Source: Gemmata sp. (GTDB taxonomy: Bacteria > Planctomycetota > Planctomycetia > Gemmatales > Gemmataceae). Taken from it: DNA of 64,000 bases. A program made the position numbers and the translations under genes. Positions 18,293 through 27,460 of this stretch are shown piece after piece (the first letter of the stretch is position 1; each line of letters opens with the position of its first letter). The notes under the pieces were generated by a model. That model was not told the origin of the DNA and searched no databases. It was given only the letters and a program-made list of their open reading frames with translations. The stretch lies in NCBI GenBank assembly GCA_025055115.1, contig JANWYJ010000029.1:124001-188000 (forward strand), given 5' to 3'.

Positions 18293-20548
18293 TTATCGCC
18301 GCTTGATCACTTTGAGCTTGACTTTCTCGCCAGCGAAGAGTTTTTCGCCGTGGCTGGGGAAGCGAACGCGGATTTTGCGGAAGGCCCCAAAGCCACTGAT
18401 CTCCTCGATCTTGCCCACGCCGTACTGTTCGTGTTGAACGAGGGTACCCGGTTCCAGTTCGCCACTCGGTGCATCGCCGATCGCCGGTGGGACCACAGCC
18501 CGGCGCTGGGCCTTGGGCGGGGGGAGGTACGGGCGTGCGCCAGTATCGGCCCAATCGCGGGCGACAGGGCCGATTTTGGCCCGGTATTCGTCGGCTGCGG
18601 TGCGAGCATAGTTGTGTGACAGTGTGGTGTCAATGTGCTGCACGTCGGTTGGTAGTTCCTGTAAAAACCGGCTGGGAATGCAGTAATTCGGTGTGCCACG
18701 ATATTCCCGCATTCGGGCATTGCACAAGTAGAGTTCTTTCATCGCTCGTGTCATGCCGACGAAGCAGAGCCGCCGTTCCTCCTCTTCTTCGTCCGGTCGG
18801 CCGATGCAGCGCTCATGTGGAAGCAAGCCTTCCTCAACAGCCAAAATGTAAACCACAGGAAATTCCAACCCTTTGGAGGCATGTAAAGTCATGACGGAAA
18901 CATGATCCGCCTGTTCATCCCAACTATCCACATCCGAGGCCAGTGTGATTTGCTCCAGAAAGTCGCTAATTGTCCGGGTGTGGTCTTCGTCCCAGAATTG
19001 TTTGGCCGCGGTGATCAATTCGCCGACGTTGGCGAGCCGGTCGGCGTCTTCTTCGTCGGCGGAATCGCGGAGCATGGCTTCGTAGCCGCTTTTGTCGAGA
19101 ACCAGTTGTACCAGCTCGTGCGGCGGCAGGTCGAGTTTTGTCCGCAGTTCGGTGAGCGTTTTGTGGAAGTCGCGCAGGCCCGTGGCCGCTTTTCCTTTGA
19201 TCGCCGTGATACGTGCGATCTGCCCGGCGGCGGCAAAAAGACTGATGTCATGGCGGCTGGCGAAATCCTGCAATTTGTCGAGGGAGGCTTTGCCGATCCC
19301 GCGGGCCGGCTCGTTGGCAATTCGTAGGAAACTGATGTTATCGTTGGGGTTCACCAGCAAGCGCAGGTAGGCGAGAACATCGCGGTTCTCCTTGCGCTCG
19401 AAGAAGGCCAGCCCTTTGACAATCTGAAATGGCACCCCGTGCTTGACAAAAGCACTCTCCAACGAACGGGTCAAGGCGTTGATTCGCAAAAAGATGGCAT
19501 GGTCGCGGTAACGGAACTGGCCGGCCGCCACGGCTTGTTTAATCCGCAGCACCACCCCTTCGGCTTCTTCCAGACCATTGTCGAACGTGATGATGCGGAC
19601 CGGCTCACCGCGTTCGTTGTCGGTGACGAGTGATTTTTTCTTGCGTTGCTGGTTGTGGGCGATGAGCGTGTTGGCCGCCTGAATGATCGATTGCGTGCTG
19701 CGGTAATTGCGGCTCAGCAGCACCACGCGCGCCTGAGGAAAGTCGCGTTCGAAATCGAGAATGTTGCGGATGTCGGCATTGCGCCACTTGTAGATGGATT
19801 GGTCCGGATCACCGACCACGCACAGGTTGGGGTAATCTTGACTGAGCCGCTTGGCGATTTCGTATTGGGCCAGGTTGGTGTCTTGGTATTCATCGATGAG
19901 AATGTAGCGGAAGCGGCGATCGAGTTCGCGGCGAAGCTGGTCGTTGGATTGAAGAGCCAATGCTGGAAGAAAGAGCAAGTCGTCGAAGTCCACAGCGTTG
20001 GCATGGCGGAGTTGCCGTTGGTAGATGGGGTACACCTTGGCGACGGTTTGTTCGAAGAAATCGCTGGCTTGCTTCGCATAATGATTGGGAGTCAGCAGAA
20101 GATTTTTGGCGCGGCTGATCGCTCCCCCGATGCGTTCGGGGGTGAATTTGACGTTGTCCAAACCGGCGGCGTCGATTGCGTTTTTGACGACGCGGGCACG
20201 ATCGTCCATGTCGTAGATGGTGAAATTGCGGTCGATGGCGAACTGGTCAGCGTATTGCCGCAATAAGCGCGCGCCGAAGCTGTGGAAGGTGCCCACCCAC
20301 ACCCGGTGACCCGGCACCAGCTTCTCGATCCGAGCTTTCATCTCGCCGGCAGCTTTGTTGGTGAAGGTGATCGCCAAAATGTTCTGGGCCGGTACGCCTT
20401 GGGCCAGCAGGTAGGCGACGCGGCGCGTGATCACACGCGTCTTGCCGCTGCCAGCGCCGGCGAGAATCAACAGCGGACCATCCCCATGTTCGACTGCGGC
20501 CCGTTGTTCGTCGGTCAGATCAGCCAGTAGCGAGACAAGGTGCGCCAT
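18293..20548 (-). CDS. pcrA: UvrD/PcrA-type superfamily 1 DNA helicase
   Basis: A 751-residue ATP-dependent 3'-5' DNA helicase of the UvrD/Rep/PcrA family, used in repair and in removing proteins from DNA. Motif Q/I is LTDEQRAAVEHGDGP, with Walker A GAGSGKT at 31-37. Later motifs are AITFTNKAA (Ia), LIDEYQDTN (II), GDPDQSIYKWR (III), LSRNYRST (IV), VMTLHASKGLEFP (V) and RLCFVGMTRA (VI). The C-terminus (LVQHEQYGVGKIEEI, KIRVRFPSHGEKLF) is the Tudor-like module typical of PcrA and UvrD. Length is normal. AAAGGA lies 6 bases before the ATG at 20548. It is divergent from the holo-ACP synthase gene. Confidence 0.93.
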   Translation of the reverse strand: MAHLVSLLADLTDEQRAAVEHGDGPLLILAGAGSGKTRVITRRVAYLLAQGVPAQNILAITFTNKAAGEMKARIEKLVPGHRVWVGTFHSFGARLLRQYADQFAIDRNFTIYDMDDRARVVKNAIDAAGLDNVKFTPERIGGAISRAKNLLLTPNHYAKQASDFFEQTVAKVYPIYQRQLRHANAVDFDDLLFLPALALQSNDQLRRELDRRFRYILIDEYQDTNLAQYEIAKRLSQDYPNLCVVGDPDQSIYKWRNADIRNILDFERDFPQARVVLLSRNYRSTQSIIQAANTLIAHNQQRKKKSLVTDNERGEPVRIITFDNGLEEAEGVVLRIKQAVAAGQFRYRDHAIFLRINALTRSLESAFVKHGVPFQIVKGLAFFERKENRDVLAYLRLLVNPNDNISFLRIANEPARGIGKASLDKLQDFASRHDISLFAAAGQIARITAIKGKAATGLRDFHKTLTELRTKLDLPPHELVQLVLDKSGYEAMLRDSADEEDADRLANVGELITAAKQFWDEDHTRTISDFLEQITLASDVDSWDEQADHVSVMTLHASKGLEFPVVYILAVEEGLLPHERCIGRPDEEEEERRLCFVGMTRAMKELYLCNARMREYRGTPNYCIPSRFLQELPTDVQHIDTTLSHNYARTAADEYRAKIGPVARDWADTGARPYLPPPKAQRRAVVPPAIGDAPSGELEPGTLVQHEQYGVGKIEEISGFGAFRKIRVRFPSHGEKLFAGEKVKLKVIKRR

Positions 20549-20651
20549 GAGAAATCCTTTCGGGGTTCCTTCTGAACCGCAGGCGACTAAGAAAGAACTA
20601 ACAGGAGAATTTTATCCTCTCCGAACACTACGGCGTAGCTCAGCTGAACCT

Positions 20652-21074
20652 ATGGAAATTCTCGGACTGGGCACCCAAGTCATGGAATGCGCCCGGGTGC
20701 GACAACTGATCGACGAACACGCGGAAACGTTTCTCAAACAGGTCTATACCGACCGGGAAGTGAGCTACTGTAACAGCAAAAAGCACGTCACCGAGCAGTT
20801 CACAGCCTTGTGGGCCGCGAAAGAGGCGGTGTTTCGGGCGCTGGGAACAACCTGGAAGCGTGGCATGAATTGGAAAGACATTGAGATCATTTGCGAAAAC
20901 GGTGGCAGCCCCCAGGTCGCCGTCTGCGGGGCGACCCGCGAACTGATGCTGGCCCGCGGTGTCAATCACTTTCTCCTGACAACCGCCTTTTGCCGTAGCT
21001 TCGCCACGGCCACCGCGATTGCCGTTCACTCGGTAGCGCTGCCTGTTGCGGAAGACACCGCCTTGGACGACTAG
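20652..21074 (+). CDS. acpS: Holo-ACP synthase (AcpS)-like phosphopantetheinyl transferase with altered active site
   Basis: A 140-residue AcpS-family protein, expected to move 4'-phosphopantetheine from CoA to the serine of acyl carrier protein. The fold signature is clear: MEILGLGT at the N-terminus and WAAKEAVFRALGTTW in the middle, keeping the metal-ligand Glu of KEA. Two usual features differ. The magnesium-binding Asp of GTDIVE is Gln9 (GTQVMECAR), and the SxSH motif near the end reads LLTTAFCRSFATA. I recall the GTQ form in other planctomycete AcpS sequences, so this may be a lineage variant that is still active. The ribosome site is unclear. Confidence 0.75.
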   Translation: MEILGLGTQVMECARVRQLIDEHAETFLKQVYTDREVSYCNSKKHVTEQFTALWAAKEAVFRALGTTWKRGMNWKDIEIICENGGSPQVAVCGATRELMLARGVNHFLLTTAFCRSFATATAIAVHSVALPVAEDTALDD

Positions 21075-21077
21075 CCA

Positions 21078-21140
21078 GCCGCCAGCCACCTTGGCGACTG
21101 GCGGCCAAAGGCTTTCGGAACCGATGCTTTCGGAACCGAT
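21078..21140. terminator. Hairpin plus 15-bp tandem repeat between convergent genes
   Basis: An 8-bp inverted repeat (GCCGCCAG, 21078-21085; CTGGCGGC, 21098-21105) begins 4 bases after the acpS stop and may end its transcript. It is followed by an exact 15-bp tandem duplication, GCTTTCGGAACCGAT, at 21111-21125 and 21126-21140, abutting the stop of the next gene on the minus strand. Confidence 0.55.
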
Positions 21141-21353
21141 TCAGCTACCCGTTTCCCCAATTTCTTTAATCAGATTGCGGGCAATCCGGTAGGCGGTCCG
21201 CACGCTCATGGCCCGGCCTTCGATCTGATCGGCCGTAAAGGGTCGCCCCGGCTCGCCTTTGGGCAGACCGGCCAGCTCCAGCGTCAGCGGTAAGAGTTTG
21301 ATGAACTCCGTCATACGGCTTTGTTTCAGTTCGTTGCTCACGGGTTGATCCAC
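21141..21353 (-). CDS. Small conserved-looking hypothetical protein
   Basis: A 70-residue hydrophilic protein with no family I can name. The C-terminal half (GRPFTADQIEGRAMSVRTAY, then RIARNLIKEIG) looks like a helix-turn-helix-type helical bundle, so a DNA- or protein-binding role is possible but unproven. The start is inferred from the ribosome site: AGGAGG is followed after 8 bases by a GTG (VDQPVSNEL), while the GTG two codons earlier would be only 2 bases from the site. It has no operon partner. Confidence 0.6.
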   Translation of the reverse strand: MDQPVSNELKQSRMTEFIKLLPLTLELAGLPKGEPGRPFTADQIEGRAMSVRTAYRIARNLIKEIGETGS

Positions 21354-21696
21354 GGTCACAACCTCCTGGAGATAGGAATTCGGCAAAACGGAAAAGGTAC
21401 GCGCTTCAGCCTATCGCGGAAAGACGTTCGGCTCAAGCCACAGACGGACTGTCTTGGGGCGAATCCCTAGGTTGTGATATTTTCCCTGTCGACGAAGTTT
21501 CTGCTCGTTGCGCGAAGTCCCGAACTTGAGCCAGGAGGAGAAAAATCTCGGTTTAGACCAACAAACTAGCTAAATTCTTCGGGTTACTCCGTCGATGGTT
21601 GATGAGACGCCTCCGCATCGAGAGGACTGGCGCAGCGTTGGCGCGGGTCTGTGGCCGTCGCGACGCAGCGCCAGAGGGGGAGTGGGGATCACACAC
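21354..21696. other. Divergent spacer, promoter region of the TolC-like gene
   Basis: These 343 bases contain no supported gene. A TATTTTCC stretch near 21478 could be a promoter element. The AGGAGGAG at about 21533-21540 resembles a ribosome site, but the triplets that follow reach a stop within a few codons and contain no ATG or GTG. Confidence 0.4.
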
Positions 21697-24273
21697 ATGA
21701 GCCGGAACCGGTGGATCAAACGGGTACTCGCCGGACTATTCGTGATAACGCCAGGTGGTGGATGTAAACAGCAATTGTTCATGGAACCCGCCGACTACGT
21801 GGAAGCCGTCAAGGTAGCCCCCCCTCGGGAATTGGAAACGAATGTTCACGCCCCCATCGCTCCCGGACAAGTGGATAACATCGGCAAGCTGTCCGACGTG
21901 ACCGATTTTGTTCGCCCCCCGAAGTACATGAAGCTCAGCGAGTGCATCGCCTTGGCGCTGGAGCAAGGGAACGTCGGTGCGCAGGCCCCCAACAACTTCG
22001 GCTTCAAAAACGAGAACCTCGAACAATTTCTGGGCCGCAACGTCAGCGGTACCGATGCCATCCGAGCCTTCGCCATCGACCCGGCGATTGCCGCGGCGGA
22101 AGTGGAACGCGCGCTGAGCCGCTTCGATGCCCGCTGGGTCACCACGATGCAGTGGCAAAAATTCGATCAACCGGTGGCGGCCCAGTTCCTCGCCTTCCAA
22201 CAATCGCGCGACGCAGCCTTGCTGAGTACGACCTTGGCGAAAGGATTGCCCACCGGCGGTGTGGTCGGCATCACCGCCAGTACCGATTACAACAAGTTTT
22301 CCCGCATCGCCGCCACGCAAACAGCGTTGATCAACCCCAACTACACGCCGCGGGTGCAGTTCACCTTGGAGCAACCGCTGTTGCGGCTCTATGGTGTGGA
22401 GATCAACCAGATCTCCAATATCGGGCCACTGCAACAAGGGAGCCTGTTGCTGCCAGGGATTCAACCCGCCGGTGGAGTGGGTACCGAAGGTATCTTGATT
22501 ACCCGCATCCGCTTGGATCAGAACCGGGCGACATTCGATTTGCTCGTCAACTACATGTTGGCCAACGTGGAAGCGGCCTATTGGAACCTGTATGCGGCCT
22601 ACTACAACCTGTACGCTCAAGAAGAGGGCTTGCGGCAGGCTTTTGAAGGCTACCGCTTCATCAAACTGCGTGTGGAAATCGGTCAAGCTCCGCCGCAGGA
22701 CCTCAACCAAATTCAAGCCCAGTTCCACCGCTTTCAGCGGCAAGTGCTGCAAGCGCGTGGGCAGGTGCTGGAAAGCGAACGGCAACTCCGCGGCTTACTG
22801 GGTCTGCGCAGCGATGATGGCTTCCGCATCGTGCCGATTGATGAGCCGAACCTGGCCCCGTACATTCCCGATTTCCGCGAAGCGGCGATCGACGCCATCG
22901 CCAATCGGCCCGAATTGATGATCGCTCGTCAGGATGTCAAATTCCGCCAACTGGATCTGCTGCTGCAAAAGAACTTGCGCCGGCCCGATTTGCGCAGCTA
23001 TTTTTCGTACGATATCGCCGGCTTGGGAACGCGGCTGGGCGGCTCGACCAACGATCTGGGGCCAGATGGCATCCTGACCCCGGGGAATGCCTTCGGTAGT
23101 CTGGCCGAAAACCGCTTCAACAGTTGGACCATCGGTTTCCGGCTCGACATGCCGCTCGGCTTCCGCGATGCCAACGGCCTGGTTCGCCAGGCGCAGTTGA
23201 ACCTCACCAAAAGCTATGTGCAACTGCGCGACTCGGAGCTGAAAGCGATCGAGTATCTTGCCGGCCAGTACCGCCGGGTGATTCAGAGCTACCGGGAAAT
23301 TGCTCCGGCTCGGGCCGAACGGGAAGAACTGCAAAAGTATCTGTGGCGGATTGGCGAAGTCATTCGCATCGGCAACTGGAACCAAGCCTTCTTCCTGAAC
23401 TACCTGACGGTTCAGCAACAGTTGGCTGCAGCAATTGCGGCCGAATCGCAAGCGATTGCCAACTACAACATCGCTTTGGCGGCGTTTGAATTCGCGAAAG
23501 GAACGATTCAACAGTACAACAATGTGACGGTCAGTGAAGGCCCACTGCCGCCGTGGGTCAACAAGCGGGCCAAAGACTACATCCGCGAGCGCACCGAGGC
23601 GGCTCTCAAGTTGCGGGAACAGCCCCTGCCGCCGGGTGGCGTGGCCCTCGGGGGGCATCCGATCGCCCCCGCCGGTGGCGTCAACTCGGTGCTGAACTTG
23701 CCATTGTTCCACGACAAACGCGAGCCGATTCCGGATCGGCTTCCTCCGCCGCGAGAAACTGATCCCAAAGTCGCGCCGGAACCTCGCCCGCTGCCGGGGA
23801 TGAACAACCTCAATAGTCTGAACGCTTCCCCGAACCTGCCGGGGGGTGCGATGATGCGTCCACTGCCGACCTTCGGAGCCACGCCTGCGACTACGGCCCC
23901 GGCGGCCAGTGATTTCACCCCCAGTGGCACGGTGAAGGTGCCCGCACTGCCCGCCGGTGTGCAACCGCTCAGCGAACCACCACAACCACCGCGGACCGGT
24001 GTACCCCCAAGTGCCGGCAGTGCTGACTTCGTCCCCACCGAGCGTGTCAAAGTGCCCTCATTGCCCGCGGGAACCCCACCGGTTGCTATCGAACCACCGC
24101 CGCGGCCTGCTGCAAGCACGCCTGGCACCGGCAGCGACTTCTCCGCTCAAGGAACAGTCACCATTCCCAAGCCGAAGCCACCGGCGGAACATGTTTGGTC
24201 GCCACCGAGTCCTGGCGAAACAGCGCCATTGGTGCCCCCCGCGATTTCGCCGGCGCTGCCACCGATGCGCTAG
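21697..24273 (+). CDS. TolC-like outer membrane efflux lipoprotein with Pro-rich tail
   Basis: An 858-residue TolC-family protein, the outer-membrane channel of efflux or type I secretion systems. The N-terminus is a short signal sequence with a lipobox-like GGGC (residues 25-28). The body shows the long helical coiled-coil character of TolC, for example YMLANVEAAYWNLYAAYYN and LNLTKSYVQLRDSELKAIEY, and two related halves. Unusually, about 220 residues at the C-terminus are Pro-rich and carry three versions of an SDFxPxGTVKVPxLPAG repeat. ATG 21697 was preferred over 21595 because it starts the signal sequence. No pump or adaptor gene is adjacent, so its partners are encoded elsewhere. Confidence 0.85.
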   Translation: MSRNRWIKRVLAGLFVITPGGGCKQQLFMEPADYVEAVKVAPPRELETNVHAPIAPGQVDNIGKLSDVTDFVRPPKYMKLSECIALALEQGNVGAQAPNNFGFKNENLEQFLGRNVSGTDAIRAFAIDPAIAAAEVERALSRFDARWVTTMQWQKFDQPVAAQFLAFQQSRDAALLSTTLAKGLPTGGVVGITASTDYNKFSRIAATQTALINPNYTPRVQFTLEQPLLRLYGVEINQISNIGPLQQGSLLLPGIQPAGGVGTEGILITRIRLDQNRATFDLLVNYMLANVEAAYWNLYAAYYNLYAQEEGLRQAFEGYRFIKLRVEIGQAPPQDLNQIQAQFHRFQRQVLQARGQVLESERQLRGLLGLRSDDGFRIVPIDEPNLAPYIPDFREAAIDAIANRPELMIARQDVKFRQLDLLLQKNLRRPDLRSYFSYDIAGLGTRLGGSTNDLGPDGILTPGNAFGSLAENRFNSWTIGFRLDMPLGFRDANGLVRQAQLNLTKSYVQLRDSELKAIEYLAGQYRRVIQSYREIAPARAEREELQKYLWRIGEVIRIGNWNQAFFLNYLTVQQQLAAAIAAESQAIANYNIALAAFEFAKGTIQQYNNVTVSEGPLPPWVNKRAKDYIRERTEAALKLREQPLPPGGVALGGHPIAPAGGVNSVLNLPLFHDKREPIPDRLPPPRETDPKVAPEPRPLPGMNNLNSLNASPNLPGGAMMRPLPTFGATPATTAPAASDFTPSGTVKVPALPAGVQPLSEPPQPPRTGVPPSAGSADFVPTERVKVPSLPAGTPPVAIEPPPRPAASTPGTGSDFSAQGTVTIPKPKPPAEHVWSPPSPGETAPLVPPAISPALPPMR

Positions 24274-24790
24274 GTGGTCAACAATCCCAGAACGACGACA
24301 GAACCCCGGACCTGCGCGCCGGGGTGGGCTAGCGTTACCGTTTCGGTGCTGCTGCTGATGGTGGCCCGAGTCGCTCCCAGGGTTCATAAGGCTTGAGAAA
24401 GGGTTTACAAGGCTTGAGAGAAGCCACAGTGTTGCAATCCGCGACTAGGCTCCAATGGGCGTCGGGCGTGAGGCGCTAGCAAGCTGCGGGCTGGCAAGCT
24501 GCGGATTGGGCCATTGCGGGGTGGAAGGCTTCAACACAGCCCGCAACCGTGCGGTGTGGTCGGCACGCTTCTTAGTACCTGCGGCTGTCTGGAGAAGGGC
24601 AGACTATGGGCGCAACGCTCAGGAGGAATCGTCGGTACGACGATGATCATCCTGTTTTTGTCTGGAGATGATCATCCTGTTGTTGTCTGGAGAAGGGGAA
24701 ACTTTTGCCGCTCGGCAAGGGCCGGGCTGTCCACGACGATACCCTTTTTACGGCTGTCTGGATTTTTACGGCTGTCTGGGGAAGAGCGGA
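24274..24790. repeat. Convergent spacer with five local duplications
   Basis: There is no gene in these 517 bases. Direct repeats are: 24381-24400/24402-24421 (20 bp, about 80-85% identical), 24479-24493/24494-24508 (15 bp, 2 mismatches) and 24644-24668/24669-24693 (25 bp, 1 mismatch). A block of about 33 bp beginning TGTCTGGRGAAG occurs at about 24586, 24684 and 24773. CGGCTGTCTGG also occurs at 24751 and 24769. Confidence 0.8.
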
Positions 24791-26176
24791 CTATTGGCGC
24801 AGGGGGGGAGGCCGCTCGCCACTGTAGCTAGCCCACAGGGCATCGACGGGATGGGCACACCAAATGCCCGGGTCGACCGCTTTCAAGTGCCGGGTAATCT
24901 GCATGAGGCAGCCGACATTGCCGGTGAACAAGGCTCTGGCTCCGGTGGCCGCGATATGGGATGTTTTGCGGCGGCCGAGGCGGTCGGCCATTTCCGGCTG
25001 CGTCAGGTTGTAGCTGCCAGCGGCTCCACAGCACAGTTCGCTTTCGGGCAACGGCACCAGTTCCAAGCCGGGGATCATTTTGAGTAACTGCCGTGGTTGC
25101 TGGAAGATTTGCTGGGCATGCCGCAGGTGGCAGGCGTCGTGGTAGGTGGCTCGGACGGGCAGCGGATGTTGCGGGGCGATCGGCTCCAGTTCCATCAAGA
25201 ATTCGCTGATGTCGCGGACTTTGCTCTGAAAGCGGGCGGCGGCTTCAGCCTGGGGCGTAGCGTGGAGAATGTGGGCGTAGTCTTTGAGTTGGCAGCCACA
25301 GCCGGCGGCGTTGGTGACGATTGCGTCAAGGGTTTGAAACTGCGCGGGGTCGGTCGCGGCAAACGCTTCGCAGTTTTGCCGGGCGAATGCGCGCGCGGGT
25401 TCTTCTTGCGCGGCATGATAGTGCAAGGCCCCGCAGCAGGCTTGCTGCCGGGGAATCCACACCTCGCAACCATTGGCTTGCAGCACCTTAGCCGTGGCAT
25501 AGTTCGTTTCGGGATAAAGGGCATCTGCGACACAACCCAGAAACAGCGCGACGCGTGCGCGTTTCGGGCCGATCGGTTCGAGAATTTCGGGCAGATACCC
25601 ATAGTGCGGTTGCAGGTTCGGCAGCATTTGCTTCATGGCCCGCAGCGAGGATGGCACGAGGTTCATCAGTCCTGTTTTTTCGGCGAGCCAATCAAGCCCT
25701 GTCCATTGCAGCAGCCGTGCTGGGGCCAGCGTCAGACGGTTGCGCCAGCGATAAGGGAAGACGTGGAAGAGCAAAAACCGTTGCAGGGCGTTGAGCGTGG
25801 CGACTTGCCGCCCGGGTTCAAGCTGATCCATGTACACGCGGAATGGTTCGATCAGCTTGCCGTACTGCACGCCGGAGGGGCAGGCAGTTTCGCAGGCTCG
25901 GCAGTTGAGGCATAGGTCGAGGTGGCGTTGGACGTCGGCATCGAGAGGCAATGTGCCATCGATGACGTTCCGCATCAGATAAATTCGGCCGCGGGGTGAA
26001 TCGGCTTCGTTGGCGGTTTCAACATACGTGGGGCAGCTGGCGGTGCAAAGCCCACAATGGACACAATCGAGGAGCAGTTCATAGTCCAGTGCTGGTCCCG
26101 GCTTGGGTGGCTGTGGGGCGGCACTTGTCTGTGGGAGAACCGGTAATGCGGTTTTGGCGAGCGTTGTGGTGGCCAT
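24791..26176 (-). CDS. glcF: GlcF-like Fe-S oxidoreductase subunit
   Basis: A 461-residue protein resembling the iron-sulfur subunit of glycolate oxidase. Two [4Fe-4S] motifs lie near the N-terminus (CVHCGLCTASCP, about residues 38-49, and CLNCRACETACP, about 89-100). Two CCG domains follow (QQACCGALHYH and ELCCGAAGSYN, with DACHLRHAQ and NAAGCGCQLKDY). It would pass electrons from a flavin dehydrogenase to the respiratory chain. The flavin partners GlcD and GlcE are not in the window, so the substrate could be glycolate, lactate or another hydroxy acid. The start at ATG 26176 lacks a strong ribosome site. Its 3' end faces the repeat-rich spacer. Confidence 0.85.
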   Translation of the reverse strand: MATTTLAKTALPVLPQTSAAPQPPKPGPALDYELLLDCVHCGLCTASCPTYVETANEADSPRGRIYLMRNVIDGTLPLDADVQRHLDLCLNCRACETACPSGVQYGKLIEPFRVYMDQLEPGRQVATLNALQRFLLFHVFPYRWRNRLTLAPARLLQWTGLDWLAEKTGLMNLVPSSLRAMKQMLPNLQPHYGYLPEILEPIGPKRARVALFLGCVADALYPETNYATAKVLQANGCEVWIPRQQACCGALHYHAAQEEPARAFARQNCEAFAATDPAQFQTLDAIVTNAAGCGCQLKDYAHILHATPQAEAAARFQSKVRDISEFLMELEPIAPQHPLPVRATYHDACHLRHAQQIFQQPRQLLKMIPGLELVPLPESELCCGAAGSYNLTQPEMADRLGRRKTSHIAATGARALFTGNVGCLMQITRHLKAVDPGIWCAHPVDALWASYSGERPPPLRQ

Positions 26177-26385
26177 ACGGTTAGCTTAGCAATCCGCGGG
26201 GCTTCAGCGAAGCGGTATCCCCCGCGCCGAGGGGGAAATTGTTGGAAGGTTTCCCTAAGAGACCACAGCGTGTTCTGGTTCATCCTAGGCCCATCATCGG
26301 GGATATGGTGGGCGGCTGCGGGGAATTGTCATCCGATCGGGAGACGTTAATTTGAAAGAGAGGTGAAACGCGGGAGATACCATTC

Positions 26386-27444
26386 ATGATGGCGCGATCC
26401 ATCCTGGGACTACTGGTTCTGTTCGCTGTCCTCGGCTGTTATGGATCGATCGAACAACGTTCGGCTGAGGAGAGCGAACCGCCGACGTATTCTTTACGTG
26501 TTCGTGTCCCGGGGGAAGGAGCCGTACTGCACGGAGCGGCGGCGATCGATCTGACCGTGACCGTGCACGACCAGAGTCATGACGCCGCCGCTGCGACCGA
26601 TCCGCAATCCGCCAAAACCTACGTCATTCGTGAAGAAATCCGTTACCGGGAAACGATTGAAGCCTTTCCCGCGGGGGCCAAACGCCCCACTCGAGCGCGG
26701 GTGGTTTTCACCCAATGGCACAAGGAGCATCCTTTCGCTGGGCCAAGCACCACCGAGCCGTTGCCACGCGTTGTGGGCCGCGAAATCGTTATCCAAAAAC
26801 TCAATGGCTGGTACGACATCTTCGCGACCGACGGCCATCCCATTGATCCGCATTTGCGGCTGTTCATCGATCAGCGCTATTCCGACTTTCACGAGGCTTT
26901 CACCACACACGATATGGTTCCCCCGCAACCGGTGCGTGTGGGCGAGTCGTGGCCGATTCCGGTGATGAAATGGACACGTTGGCTCGATCAGTTGGCCTTC
27001 CTCTCTCTCGATGACCAGCAATCGCACGGGTTCGCCCGGCTGGTGAGCATTTTTGAACGCAACAACCGCCAGTATGCTCGCCTGGCGGTGGCCACACACC
27101 TGGTTCCGCACAAGACCGCACGGACGGTGCCAGGGAGTTCGCCCCCGCTCGATGTGCATTGGGACGTGACCTTGTGCGTTGATGGTACCTGGCACGATGT
27201 CGAAGCCGTGGCGCGCGTACAAATGGCCACGGCGCCACTTGATCCCGACGAGCCACCGACCGGAACCCACGTCCGCGGTACGGTGAGCTGGACGGAAACC
27301 GAAGAACGGGGCGAGCCAACCGCTGTGCGGTCATCGGGCGCCAAAGTTCCTAGCATGTTGCCCGAGGTAACACCATCCCGAGCCGAAGAGATCGTTCCCT
27401 CGATTCCTGTGGCTCAGCCACCGCCGCCATTTCCCAAGAACTGA
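26386..27444 (+). CDS. Predicted lipoprotein, function unknown
   Basis: A 352-residue predicted lipoprotein with a short hydrophobic signal and lipobox VLGC (residues 15-18). The mature part is mostly beta-strand-like and hydrophilic, with no family I can identify. The middle contains WTRWLDQLAFLSLDDQ, and the tail is Pro-rich. GGAG is 9 bases before the first of two adjacent ATG codons. The gene converges on rpe with a gap of only 16 bases and is not in an operon. Confidence 0.75.
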   Translation: MMARSILGLLVLFAVLGCYGSIEQRSAEESEPPTYSLRVRVPGEGAVLHGAAAIDLTVTVHDQSHDAAAATDPQSAKTYVIREEIRYRETIEAFPAGAKRPTRARVVFTQWHKEHPFAGPSTTEPLPRVVGREIVIQKLNGWYDIFATDGHPIDPHLRLFIDQRYSDFHEAFTTHDMVPPQPVRVGESWPIPVMKWTRWLDQLAFLSLDDQQSHGFARLVSIFERNNRQYARLAVATHLVPHKTARTVPGSSPPLDVHWDVTLCVDGTWHDVEAVARVQMATAPLDPDEPPTGTHVRGTVSWTETEERGEPTAVRSSGAKVPSMLPEVTPSRAEEIVPSIPVAQPPPPFPKN

Positions 27445-27460
27445 GCGCCCGCCGAACTTT

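Noticed and set aside
21533-21555. AGGAGGAG as start of a hidden gene
   Set aside because: The following codons reach a stop within a few triplets and no ATG or GTG is suitably placed.
22795-23985. 396-codon minus-strand frame
   Set aside because: Antisense shadow of the TolC-like gene, without family features.
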